Source: Paenibacillus macquariensis | GTDB taxonomy: Bacteria; Bacillota; Bacilli; Paenibacillales; Paenibacillaceae | Assembly (NCBI RefSeq): GCF_900156375.1 | Contig: NZ_FTNK01000009.1 | Location: 62,001 to 126,000 of the forward strand | DNA length: 64,000 nucleotides | Direction: 5' to 3' | Part shown: in pieces, positions 18,607 to 25,501 of the stretch | Position numbering within the stretch: position 1 is the first letter of the stretch | Layout: each line of letters opens with the position of its first letter | Translations under genes and position numbers: made by a program | Notes under the pieces: generated by a model | The model's database searches: none | Seen by the model: only the letters and a program-made list of their open reading frames with translations | What the model was told of the DNA's origin: nothing

Positions 18607-18609
18607 AAA

Positions 18610-18706
18610 CTTCAATATGGTAACTGGCTAGCATAGCGAGAATATCGCGGTAGCTCCTGTAGCTTTGCGCCGCCATTTTTCAATGGGTTTGCCTTTGTCA
18701 ATACGG
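18610..18706 (-). promoter_or_regulatory. c-di-GMP-I riboswitch, promoter-proximal to PPEP (second of tandem pair)
   Basis: Read on the minus strand it shows GGCAAACCCATTGAAAAATGG, GGCGCAAAGCTACAGG, GAGCTACC, a CGCGATATTCTCG hairpin, then GCTAGCCAGTTACC. All conserved parts of the c-di-GMP-I aptamer are present in order. A short P1 (GTAT with ATAT) closes it. The start codon of PPEP lies about 50 bases downstream, with no intrinsic terminator between. Confidence 0.93.
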
Positions 18707-18745
18707 AGTTGACATATGAAATTGTTATACTGCTAATTAAGAACG

Positions 18746-18777
18746 CGAAAAACCCTTCTCACCGAAGTAAGAAGGGT
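18746..18777 (-). terminator. Terminator between the two tandem riboswitches
   Basis: On the minus strand AACCCTTCTTAC pairs with GTGAGAAGGGTT around a TTCG loop and runs into TTT. It can stop transcription after the distal aptamer and before the proximal one. Confidence 0.9.
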
Positions 18778-18803
18778 TAAATAACAACAAATAACGTTGC
18801 ACC

Positions 18804-18897
18804 TCTATATCGGTAACTGGCTGGCGTAGCGAATTATCGCGGTAGCCCCTGTAGTTTTGCGTCCCCATTTTTCAATGGGTTTGCCTTTATCAATATA
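18804..18897 (-). promoter_or_regulatory. c-di-GMP-I riboswitch, distal copy of the tandem pair
   Basis: On the minus strand it shows GGCAAACCCATTGAAAAATGG, GGGACGCAAAACTACAGGGG, CTACCGCGATAATTCGC, then GCCAGCCAGTTACC, closed by a P1 of TATATT with GATATA. It is very close to consensus and about 80 percent similar to the proximal copy, which suggests local duplication. Confidence 0.95.
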
Positions 18898-18919
18898 TTT
18901 AATTGGTAAATAAATCTAG

Positions 18920-18959
18920 AATCTATCATAATATTAATTCTGATAGATTAAATAGTCAA
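18920..18959 (-). promoter_or_regulatory. Promoter of the PPEP transcript with an inverted repeat over the -10 box
   Basis: On the minus strand TTGACT (18959-18954) and TAATAT (18936-18931) are 17 bases apart. A 9-bp inverted repeat, AATCTATCA (18949-18941) and TGATAGATT (18928-18920), brackets the -10 box and could be a repressor operator. Confidence 0.75.
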
Positions 18960-19090
18960 GAGAAAAAGTTACTTCACCTAAATTACCCGCTCTGCTAAGT
19001 ATACCTGCATATTAGATAGATAGAATTGTGTATCTAATCTATGATTTTTTCGTCAAACTCTCTAACGTAGCAGATATTAAATTTAGATGG

Positions 19091-19146
19091 CCGATGCTGA
19101 CTACGGTCTGACTTTAACAAGTCCAACAAGCATTTGGGAACCTTAA
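19091..19146 (+). pseudogene. Remnant of the 3' end of a gene like the secreted protein at 7581-9350
   Basis: The last codons L-T-L-T-S-P-T-S-I-W-E-P-stop are present here as in the full gene; the 38 bases ending at the stop differ at about one or two positions. Upstream similarity fades quickly. A related terminator stem follows, so gene end and terminator were duplicated together. The stretch 18961-19090 holds no gene I can support. Confidence 0.85.
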
Positions 19147-19170
19147 ATGACGTGTTCATAGGTTAGAAGA

Positions 19171-19220
19171 AATAGCGAAGCGCCAAGGATAAGTAACCTA
19201 TCCTTAGCGCTTTGCTATTT
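19171..19220. terminator. Bidirectional terminator at the end of the siderophore permease gene
   Basis: AATAGCGAAGCGCCAAGGATA pairs with TATCCTTAGCGCTTTGCTATT with two non-Watson-Crick positions. It is a diverged copy of the terminator at 9381-9418 and now serves the convergent permease gene, whose stop codon (19215-19217) lies inside the stem. Confidence 0.85.
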
Positions 19221-20222
19221 CTTTATTAATAGATACATGAAATACGGTCCACCGATGATTGCGACCATAATACCTGCCGGGATACCTGCAGGTTCAACGA
19301 TATTACGGCCTATGGTATCTGCAAATAATAGTAACCAGCCACCAACCAGAATAGCAACCGGAATAAATAATTGATTTCTAGGTCCTACTAAAGATTTGGC
19401 GATATGTGGAGCCATAAGTCCGATGAATGCAATTCCTCCTGTGACAGAAACGGCAGAAGCGGCAAGTGCAACAGCGGTTAATAACAGTATGATACGTTCT
19501 TTTTCAATGGACACACCTACACCAATGGCCACCGGTTCACTTATGCCTAACAGATTCAATCGATTTGCTTTGTACAAGGAGAATGGAATAAGAATAACTA
19601 ACCAAGGCAAGAGTGCCCAGATAAAGGGCCAATCAGAACCCCATATATTTCCTGCTAACCATTTGGCGATGAAATCGACCTTTGCACGTTCTGCTGACGA
19701 GATCAGTACAATCATTACGCCGGATAACGCCATGGAGAATCCGATCCCAACGAGTACTAATTTTACGGGTTGAAGACCTACATTTCTTTTGTAAGACAAC
19801 ACATAAATAAGACCCGCCGTGACAAGAGCACCGACGAAAGCGACGAGTGGAAGCATATAAACAAATGAACCTGCTTGAATGGGAAAGAACAAGAAGAAAC
19901 CTGCGATGGCAACGCCTGCTCCAGAGTTAATACCGATAATACCAGGATCAGCTAGATCATTTCGCGTAATTCCCTGCAAAATAGCACCCGATAATGCAAG
20001 TGCCATCCCAGCTAACAAGGTTATAATAATGCGGGGTAATCGTACTGAAAATAGCACAAAGTCCTCTTTAAATGTACCTTGGCCAAAAAGTGTTGGAATC
20101 AGTCGGTCATAAGATAGTGAAGAGTATCCTAGTCCAAGTGAAACAATGATGGTCATGATTATGAGTGCTAGTAAAATACATAGGATGATTCGTTGCTTTC
20201 TGATGATATCAGGATGAATCAT
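19215..20222 (-). CDS. Iron-siderophore ABC transporter permease (FecCD family), second subunit
   Basis: The 335-residue, roughly ten-helix permease shows FecCD signatures: R-L-P-R-I-I-T-L-L-A-G-M-A-L-A-L-S-G, then L-A-D-P-G-I-I-G-I-N-S-G-A, then G-G-I-A-F-I-G-L-M-A-P-H near the ATPase contact loop. It overlaps the upstream permease gene by four bases (ATGA), so translation is coupled. It forms the inner membrane channel for a ferric siderophore with its partner. Which siderophore is carried cannot be told from sequence. Confidence 0.93.
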   Translation of the reverse strand: MIHPDIIRKQRIILCILLALIIMTIIVSLGLGYSSLSYDRLIPTLFGQGTFKEDFVLFSVRLPRIIITLLAGMALALSGAILQGITRNDLADPGIIGINSGAGVAIAGFFLFFPIQAGSFVYMLPLVAFVGALVTAGLIYVLSYKRNVGLQPVKLVLVGIGFSMALSGVMIVLISSAERAKVDFIAKWLAGNIWGSDWPFIWALLPWLVILIPFSLYKANRLNLLGISEPVAIGVGVSIEKERIILLLTAVALAASAVSVTGGIAFIGLMAPHIAKSLVGPRNQLFIPVAILVGGWLLLFADTIGRNIVEPAGIPAGIMVAIIGGPYFMYLLIKK

Positions 20223-21229
20223 GAGAATACCTTGCCCCCTTTATGTATGATGAATAGGAAGAAAGGCAAGCCTATCATCGCAACAATGGCGGCTACAGGT
20301 GTTTCATAAGGAGCATTTATTGTACGACCTAGTGTATCTGCGAACATCATAAAGCTAGCTCCGAAGATGACAGACATCGGTATAATAAATCGATAATCGG
20401 TTCCCACAATAGCACGAACAATATGAGGTACCATTAAGCCAATGAAGGCCATATTTCCGACAAGCGCAACGGATGCTCCCGCGAGTAGGATGATAACGAT
20501 ATACAGAATGATTTTAATTTGTGTTGTTCTTTGACCCAATCCAACGGCAACGTCCTCGTTCAGACTCAAGATGCTTAGTTGTCTGGAGAGGATTAGAGAA
20601 ACAAGGATACCTACACAGATAAATGGAACAATGATTTGAAGTTGACTCCATGAAGTTCCAATAATCCCTCCAGCAGTCCACATCGATACATCCTTGGAAA
20701 TTTTGAAGTAGATGCCAACGCCTTCGGCGATAGCGTAAAGAAATGCGGAAACAGCTGAGCCAGCTAACACAATGCGAAGAGGGGAGAAGCCCCCTTTTTT
20801 CATGGCACCAATGCCGAACACCATGAGTGTTCCAAGAGCTGCACCAATGAAACAAGCCAACATTATGCCCAAGTAATTCACAGACGGAAGGAATGCCATC
20901 GTGATTGCAAGTGCGGCATTAGCCCCGGCAGATAGTCCAAGCAAACCGGGATCAGCAAGGGGGTTCCTTGTCATGCCTTGCATAATTGCACCAGAAACAG
21001 CTAGCGCAGCCCCAACGAAAATCGCTGCGATTTCACGTGGTAAGCGAATTTCACGAATGATCGATATATTTTCCCCTGCAGCATGAGAAGTGAGCGCTAG
21101 CCATACATCAGTGATCGTCGTATCAGCTGCTCCAAATACCATGGCAACAACGAAAATACCAACAAACGCTATAATTGCCGCAATGAATTTATACGTAAAT
21201 GGGATGATACGTTGTTGTTCTGTATTCAT
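20219..21229 (-). CDS. Iron-siderophore ABC transporter permease (FecCD family), first subunit
   Basis: The 336-residue permease has the paired FecCD motifs: R-L-P-R-E-I-A-A-I-F-V-G-A-A-L-A-V-S-G-A, then N-P-L-A-D-P-G-L-L-G-L-S-A-G-A, then N-M-A-F-I-G-L-M-V-P-H. It lies 35 bases after the binding protein gene and overlaps the next permease by four bases. Together they resemble the FeuB/FeuC and FhuB/FhuG pairs. Confidence 0.93.
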   Translation of the reverse strand: MNTEQQRIIPFTYKFIAAIIAFVGIFVVAMVFGAADTTITDVWLALTSHAAGENISIIREIRLPREIAAIFVGAALAVSGAIMQGMTRNPLADPGLLGLSAGANAALAITMAFLPSVNYLGIMLACFIGAALGTLMVFGIGAMKKGGFSPLRIVLAGSAVSAFLYAIAEGVGIYFKISKDVSMWTAGGIIGTSWSQLQIIVPFICVGILVSLILSRQLSILSLNEDVAVGLGQRTTQIKIILYIVIILLAGASVALVGNMAFIGLMVPHIVRAIVGTDYRFIIPMSVIFGASFMMFADTLGRTINAPYETPVAAIVAMIGLPFFLFIIHKGGKVFS

Positions 21230-21264
21230 AAATCACTCATCTTTTCTGTTATAGTATCTTTGCG

Positions 21265-22209
21265 TTATTTTCCAAGAAAGCTCTTCGTGAAGAATTCTAG
21301 TTGGTAATCTAGTGTTACTGGATCATTAAAGTAGAACTCTTTCGCATTAGCTTCGAATATGCGGTTATTCTTAACAGCTGGGATGTTCTTGTAGGTATCT
21401 GTTTCTTGGAATGAGTTATCGGTATCTGAGCTTTTACTAAAGATGACATAGTCTCCTGCGTATTGCGGTAGAACTTCCAATGATAATGCATAGTATCCAT
21501 CTTTTAAGGCCATTTCTGTAACTTTGTCAGGCATTTTCAATTTCATTTCTTGGTACAATATTTCTGTTCCACGTCCCCAGTTATTCCCGAATACGTAAAT
21601 TTGCTTGTCGAAATTCTCGATGACAGAAACAGTTGCGTCGGGACCAATTTTAGCTTTAATTTCTTCTCCAGCTGCGTGAGCACGTTTCTTGAAATCATCA
21701 ATCCACGTTTGAGCTTCTTTTTCCTTATTCAACAGCTTACCAATCTCTAAATGTTGTGTTAAATAATCTAATTTGCCGTAAGTAAATGTTACTGTAGGGG
21801 CAATTTTGCTTAATTTATCGATATTCTTAATCGTGGATAGACCAATGATCAGATCCGGGTCTAACTCAATGATTTTCTCTAAGTTTTCATCGGAGACCTC
21901 AGCAGCATCCTTCATTCCTGCTTCAAAGCGGGGGTTACTCTTTGACCACGAGTCAACACCCACAAGATTAACGTTCAAAGCCATGACGTCACCTGCATAA
22001 GAAGAAAGGACGATCACGCGCTGTGGGTCTGCAGGAACTTCAATGGGACCATTCTCAGATTGATAGGTGATGGTTCCTGATTTCTTCTCTGGTGTAGCTG
22101 TAGTGTCCTCTTGTTTTGCAGGCTCACTGTTAACCTTGCTGTTGGTGTTATTACACGCACTTACGACTAGCACCATCAGTAGCATGATTGGTAGGAATAG
22201 CTTTTTCAC
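21265..22209 (-). CDS. Ferric siderophore-binding lipoprotein (FecB/FeuA-like)
   Basis: The 314-residue protein starts with a lipoprotein signal peptide and lipobox (V-V-S-A-C-N-N). The class-III binding fold shows V-P-A-D-P-Q-R-V-I-V-L-S-S-Y, then L-D-P-D-L-I-I-G-L-S, and V-I-E-N-F-D-K-Q-I-Y-V-F-G. The GTG start at 22209 follows AAAGGAGA. It begins 59 bases inside the upstream ATPase gene in another frame, an unusually long overlap that points to coupled translation. It should capture the ferric siderophore at the outer face of the membrane. Confidence 0.92.
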   Translation of the reverse strand: MKKLFLPIMLLMVLVVSACNNTNSKVNSEPAKQEDTTATPEKKSGTITYQSENGPIEVPADPQRVIVLSSYAGDVMALNVNLVGVDSWSKSNPRFEAGMKDAAEVSDENLEKIIELDPDLIIGLSTIKNIDKLSKIAPTVTFTYGKLDYLTQHLEIGKLLNKEKEAQTWIDDFKKRAHAAGEEIKAKIGPDATVSVIENFDKQIYVFGNNWGRGTEILYQEMKLKMPDKVTEMALKDGYYALSLEVLPQYAGDYVIFSKSSDTDNSFQETDTYKNIPAVKNNRIFEANAKEFYFNDPVTLDYQLEFFTKSFLGK

Positions 22210-23005
22210 TTGTGTAGTCTCCTTTTAGTAGATTATATGTAACACACATCGGTTTGTTTGTTCGAGGGTCTCGACCGATTTCGGCATCAATATGGAATAC
22301 CTCTTTAAGCACGTCATGATGGATAACTTCTTCACAATCGCCAGCTTTCACAATTTCACCGTCTTTTAGAGCGATGATATAATCAGCGAAGCGTGCCGCT
22401 TGGTTCAAATCATGAAGGACCATAACAATCGTACGTTCTTGCTCGACATTGAGTTTTTGCAAAAGTTCTAGTACTTCTAGCTGGTGTGCTAAATCTAAAT
22501 AGGTCGTAGGTTCATCAAGGAATATAATCTCTGTTTCTTGAGCTAGAGCCATAGCAATCCATACCCGCTGACGTTGCCCACCGGATAGTGAATCTACGTG
22601 GCGGTACTTAAAGTCCTTTGTTCCTGTAACTTCAAGCGCCCAGTCAATGACTTCATAATCCCTCTGTGTTAAGCGCCCAAATCCCTTTTGATAGGGAAAA
22701 CGTCCATACGATACGAGTTCACCAACGGTTAATCCGCTTGCACTTTCTGGCGTTTGTGGAAGAATGGCCATTTTCCGGGCAAGGATCTTGGTACTTCCTT
22801 TCGAAATATCTTCTCCATCTAACACAACGGTTCCGGATTGATGTGGAATAATGCGAGTGATAGCCTTCAATAATGTAGATTTACCGCAGCCATTGGAACC
22901 GATGATGGTTGTGATTTTTTTATCTGGAATAGTAACGCTTAGTTTATTTACAATTAAGCGATCACCATAGCCAATGCTTAATTGATCTGTATAAAGGCGA
23001 ACCAT
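22151..23005 (-). CDS. Iron-siderophore ABC transporter ATP-binding protein (FecE/FhuC/YusV-like)
   Basis: The 284-residue ATPase has Walker A G-S-N-G-C-G-K-S-T, signature L-S-G-G-Q-R-Q-R and Walker B I-I-F-L-D-E-P-T-T-Y-L-D-L-A-H-Q, which is typical of siderophore importers. The ATG at 23005 follows TTGGAGG; longer forms start inside the Fur-box region and are unlikely. It is first in the four-gene operon and lies behind a consensus promoter overlapped by a Fur box, so it should be repressed when iron is plentiful. Confidence 0.93.
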   Translation of the reverse strand: MVRLYTDQLSIGYGDRLIVNKLSVTIPDKKITTIIGSNGCGKSTLLKAITRIIPHQSGTVVLDGEDISKGSTKILARKMAILPQTPESASGLTVGELVSYGRFPYQKGFGRLTQRDYEVIDWALEVTGTKDFKYRHVDSLSGGQRQRVWIAMALAQETEIIFLDEPTTYLDLAHQLEVLELLQKLNVEQERTIVMVLHDLNQAARFADYIIALKDGEIVKAGDCEEVIHHDVLKEVFHIDAEIGRDPRTNKPMCVTYNLLKGDYTSEKAIPTNHATDGASRKCV

Positions 23006-23044
23006 GGGGTAACCTCCAACTATAAAAGTAGTTAAAAATTTAAT

Positions 23045-23063
23045 GATAATGATTATCAATATC
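23045..23063 (-). promoter_or_regulatory. Fur box in the siderophore ABC promoter
   Basis: GATAATGATTATCAATATC matches 17 of 19 positions of the classical Fur box GATAATGATAATCATTATC. It lies just downstream of the operon's -10 box. Confidence 0.9.
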
Positions 23064-23067
23064 GATA

Positions 23068-23096
23068 AATATACCGAAGTTCTTGGGAGGTGTCAA
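23068..23096 (-). promoter_or_regulatory. Promoter of the siderophore ABC operon
   Basis: On the minus strand TTGACA (23096-23091) and TATATT (23073-23068) are 17 bases apart. The Fur box begins about five bases past the -10 box. Confidence 0.88.
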
Positions 23097-23108
23097 CTGC
23101 TTTTTACC

Positions 23109-23161
23109 TTGTAATAAAGAAATAATGCGTGTATATTCTAATGATAATGATAATCAATTAC
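23109..23161 (+). promoter_or_regulatory. Promoter and Fur box of the ferredoxin/flavodoxin reductase gene
   Basis: TTGTAA (23109-23114) and TATATT (23132-23137) are 17 bases apart. A second Fur box starts at 23143 (GATAATGATAATCA, perfect over 14 bases) and covers the likely start of transcription. The two Fur boxes serve divergent promoters. Confidence 0.85.
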
Positions 23162-23189
23162 ATTTGGCTGCTGAGGAGAGTGACTTGAA

Positions 23190-24269
23190 TTGGAACAGAA
23201 TGAATTGTTTGATGTAACTGTTATTGGAGGAGGTCCTGCGGGGCTGTACTCTACTTTTTATAGTGGTTTAAGAGAAATGAAAACAAAGGTTATTGAGTTC
23301 CAACCTCAACTAGGCGGCAAAATTCATGTATATCCTGAGAAGATGATATGGGATGTTGGTGGGCAGACGCCGATAACCGGAGCCAAGTTAATTGAGAAAC
23401 TTGTAGAGCAGGGATTAACGTTTAACCCAGAGGTCGTATTAAATGAACAAGTGGAGTCGATAACCCGTAATGAAGAGGGGTTATTTGTGTTGATAGCTGC
23501 CTCAGGTCAAGTACATTATTCCAAGACAGTCATTGTGGCAGTTGGAAGTGGAATATTAAATCCTGAGAAGTTGAAGATCGAGGGTGCAGAGAGATTTGAA
23601 GTGACGAATCTAAATTACACAGTAAAGTCATTCAATCATTTCAGGGATAAAACAGTGATCATTTCAGGTGGAGGAAACTCTGCGATAGATTGGGCTAATG
23701 AATTAGAGCCTATCGCCAAAAAAGTGTATTTAACATATAGAAAAGATGTCTTATCGGGTCATGAATCACAAGTAACACAACTCATGGATAGTTCAGCAGA
23801 GTGTTTCTTGAACACTTCAATTACCAAACTAATGGCTTCTGAGACGCATGAATTCATAGAACGCATTGAGCTAACCAATAGTGAGACGGGAGAAGTTACG
23901 TATCTAACCATTGATGAAGTAATTATTAATCATGGGTACGAGCGTGATACGACATTACTGGAGAAGAGTGAAGTGAAGATTGACATAGCGGATAACTACT
24001 ATATTGCGGGTAATGCCAACAGCGAGTCATCAATAGAAGGGATTTATGCTGCGGGAGATATTCTAATGCATGATGGGAAATTAAATTTAATAGCGGGTGC
24101 CTTCCAAGATGCAGCTAATGCTGTAAATAAGGCCAAACAATATAACCAGCCGACTGCTGATAAAATAGGCATGGTCTCATCACATAACGAGCTCTTTAAA
24201 AAGCGTAATAAGGAATTAGTGAGAGAAATGCTATCCTCATGGGAAACAGAGACAAGGCCTTCGTCCTAG
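23190..24269 (+). CDS. Ferredoxin/flavodoxin-NADP+ reductase, thioredoxin-reductase-like (YcgT/YumC type)
   Basis: The 359-residue flavoprotein has an N-terminal FAD motif (V-I-G-G-G-P-A-G-L-Y-S). Its central NADPH motif (I-S-G-G-G-N-S-A-I-D-W-A) is followed by the Y-R-K-D phosphate-binding stretch, and its C-terminal FAD motif is I-Y-A-A-G-D-I. It lacks the C-x-x-C of true thioredoxin reductases, as expected for YcgT/YumC-type enzymes. TTG at 23190 is the start, with GAGGAGAG nine bases upstream. It is Fur-controlled and divergent from a siderophore importer, so it may deliver electrons for releasing iron from the imported siderophore. That role is inference. Confidence 0.9.
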   Translation: MEQNELFDVTVIGGGPAGLYSTFYSGLREMKTKVIEFQPQLGGKIHVYPEKMIWDVGGQTPITGAKLIEKLVEQGLTFNPEVVLNEQVESITRNEEGLFVLIAASGQVHYSKTVIVAVGSGILNPEKLKIEGAERFEVTNLNYTVKSFNHFRDKTVIISGGGNSAIDWANELEPIAKKVYLTYRKDVLSGHESQVTQLMDSSAECFLNTSITKLMASETHEFIERIELTNSETGEVTYLTIDEVIINHGYERDTTLLEKSEVKIDIADNYYIAGNANSESSIEGIYAAGDILMHDGKLNLIAGAFQDAANAVNKAKQYNQPTADKIGMVSSHNELFKKRNKELVREMLSSWETETRPSS

Positions 24270-24309
24270 TGACTAGGAGTCTGCCTCTGTATCCTATCAA
24301 AAAAGAAAC

Positions 24310-24395
24310 TACTCTATTGTTGGAGTGTAATTATACTTAGTTAATTTATGATCACGTGCTTAGTATAAGCGCTGTGGTCATTTTTGCGTATGGAA
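24310..24395 (-). pseudogene. Remnant of the 3' end of an EamA-type transporter gene
   Basis: The stretch aligns with the 3' end of the EamA gene 1.1 kb away: ATTTATGATCACGTGC and CTGTGGTCATTTTTGCG match ACTTTACGATCACGTGC and CTGTGGTC-TTTTTCCG at most positions. Frameshifts and a stop show it is dead. Codons for D-H-S-A-Y-T and A-R-D-H-K correspond to D-H-R-A-Y-K and A-R-D-R-K of the intact protein. Similarity is short, so confidence is moderate. Confidence 0.6.
24347..24386 (+). terminator. Terminator after the ferredoxin/flavodoxin reductase gene
   Basis: ATGATCACGTGCTTA pairs with TAAGCGCTGTGGTCAT with one bulge and G-T pairs, then TTTTT. It is built out of the EamA-gene remnant. Confidence 0.7.
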
Positions 24396-24483
24396 AAACA
24401 TATCAGGATGATAAGGAAATATTTGTATATGGAGTGTGATAGTATAGTGTAAGAGTAGATCAATTGATAAGAGGAGTTTGTTC

Positions 24484-25416
24484 ATGACATCAAATAAACA
24501 ATATCGTAAATTGAAGATAGTGTCGGTTGTAATCACACTGTTGCTATTAATTACGATAGGGGTTACGTATTATCTTAAATTCTACAAAGAGGATTTAAAT
24601 AGAATCTTAGCCATGACGAATACGATGAAGTCTGATGAAGAGAATAATCGTTATCAGATTTACAGCAAAAAGCTGAGAGTAACTTATGATGATGGATATC
24701 ATTGGAAGGTTGTGCCTGCATCTCTAGAAGAATTGTTTGCGGGAGATTACAATGGTTCTAGACAGAAATTGATAGATGGAAGTTATGTGATTACAAGAGA
24801 TAGGATGGCATTTGTCATTGGTGAAGAGATTGTCATAGATAATGAGTACAGGGGGACTTATTTCAGTGTTCTACAATCCATAGACAAAGGAAAAACATGG
24901 ATAAAGAGGCATATTATCGATTCACCTGATGTCAGAGTACGATTTCTTGGTTTTACATCCGAACAAAATGGTTATTTGATCATAAGTTCTGAGGGTACGA
25001 TGGGTTTTGAAGCTAATGCTATCTATAAAACCAACAATGGCGGGAATAGATGGATCATGACAGGAACCGTCAAAGACACCAATAGACATATAACTAGCGG
25101 TAGTTTTATTAATGAGAATATTGGATTTATCTCTTTCGGTTCTATTGCAGTGAATTCTGAACCGGAAGGTCCATCCGTATATCGCACCTTCGATGGGGGG
25201 AAGAATTGGGATGAGATTGAGGTACCGATTCCTTCGGAATTTAAAGGGATCTTTACAGTAGCAGAAGTACCTACCTTTGATGGAATCCAAGGTGTTTTGC
25301 ATGTGAATCAGGGACCTAACGGAGACTATCAAGGTGGTAAAGTACTTGCAAGATTTATTTCGATAGATGAGGGAGCTACTTGGTCTTTTGTCGATCTGGT
25401 TGATCCAGTACAATAA
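24484..25416 (+). CDS. Membrane-anchored protein with BNR/beta-propeller-like repeats, function unknown
   Basis: The 310-residue protein has one N-terminal membrane helix (about 13-31) and an extracellular region with repeats of the Asp-box kind (S-I-D-K-G-K-T-W, T-N-N-G-G-N-R-W, T-F-D-G-G-K-N-W, S-I-D-E-G-A-T-W). These mark beta-propellers such as sialidase-like or photosystem-assembly-like folds, but no catalytic sialidase residues were recognised. The ATG at 24484 follows GAGGAG. It stands alone between the FNR-like gene and the convergent EamA gene, flanked by direct copies of the EamA 3' end, which suggests a late insertion. Confidence 0.7.
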   Translation: MTSNKQYRKLKIVSVVITLLLLITIGVTYYLKFYKEDLNRILAMTNTMKSDEENNRYQIYSKKLRVTYDDGYHWKVVPASLEELFAGDYNGSRQKLIDGSYVITRDRMAFVIGEEIVIDNEYRGTYFSVLQSIDKGKTWIKRHIIDSPDVRVRFLGFTSEQNGYLIISSEGTMGFEANAIYKTNNGGNRWIMTGTVKDTNRHITSGSFINENIGFISFGSIAVNSEPEGPSVYRTFDGGKNWDEIEVPIPSEFKGIFTVAEVPTFDGIQGVLHVNQGPNGDYQGGKVLARFISIDEGATWSFVDLVDPVQ

Positions 25417-25481
25417 ACCGAAAAGAGTTATATATAGAAGAATATATGCATCATAATTGGAATGAAATGTTCATGAAGAAA

Positions 25482-25501
25482 AGCCCCATTGTCACGGGGC
25501 T
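25482..25501 (-). terminator. Terminator overlapping the end of the EamA transporter gene
   Basis: On the minus strand AGCCCC pairs with GGGGCT, followed by TTTCTTC. The stop codon (25492-25494) lies in the loop region. Confidence 0.75.

Noticed and set aside
18961..19090. A further gene or riboswitch upstream of the PPEP promoter
   Set aside because: Only AT-rich sequence with short inverted repeats is present; no aptamer core such as GCAAAGC was found.
24922..25413. A 163-codon minus-strand frame
   Set aside because: It is opposite the beta-propeller-like gene, which has a proper start signal and repeat motifs.
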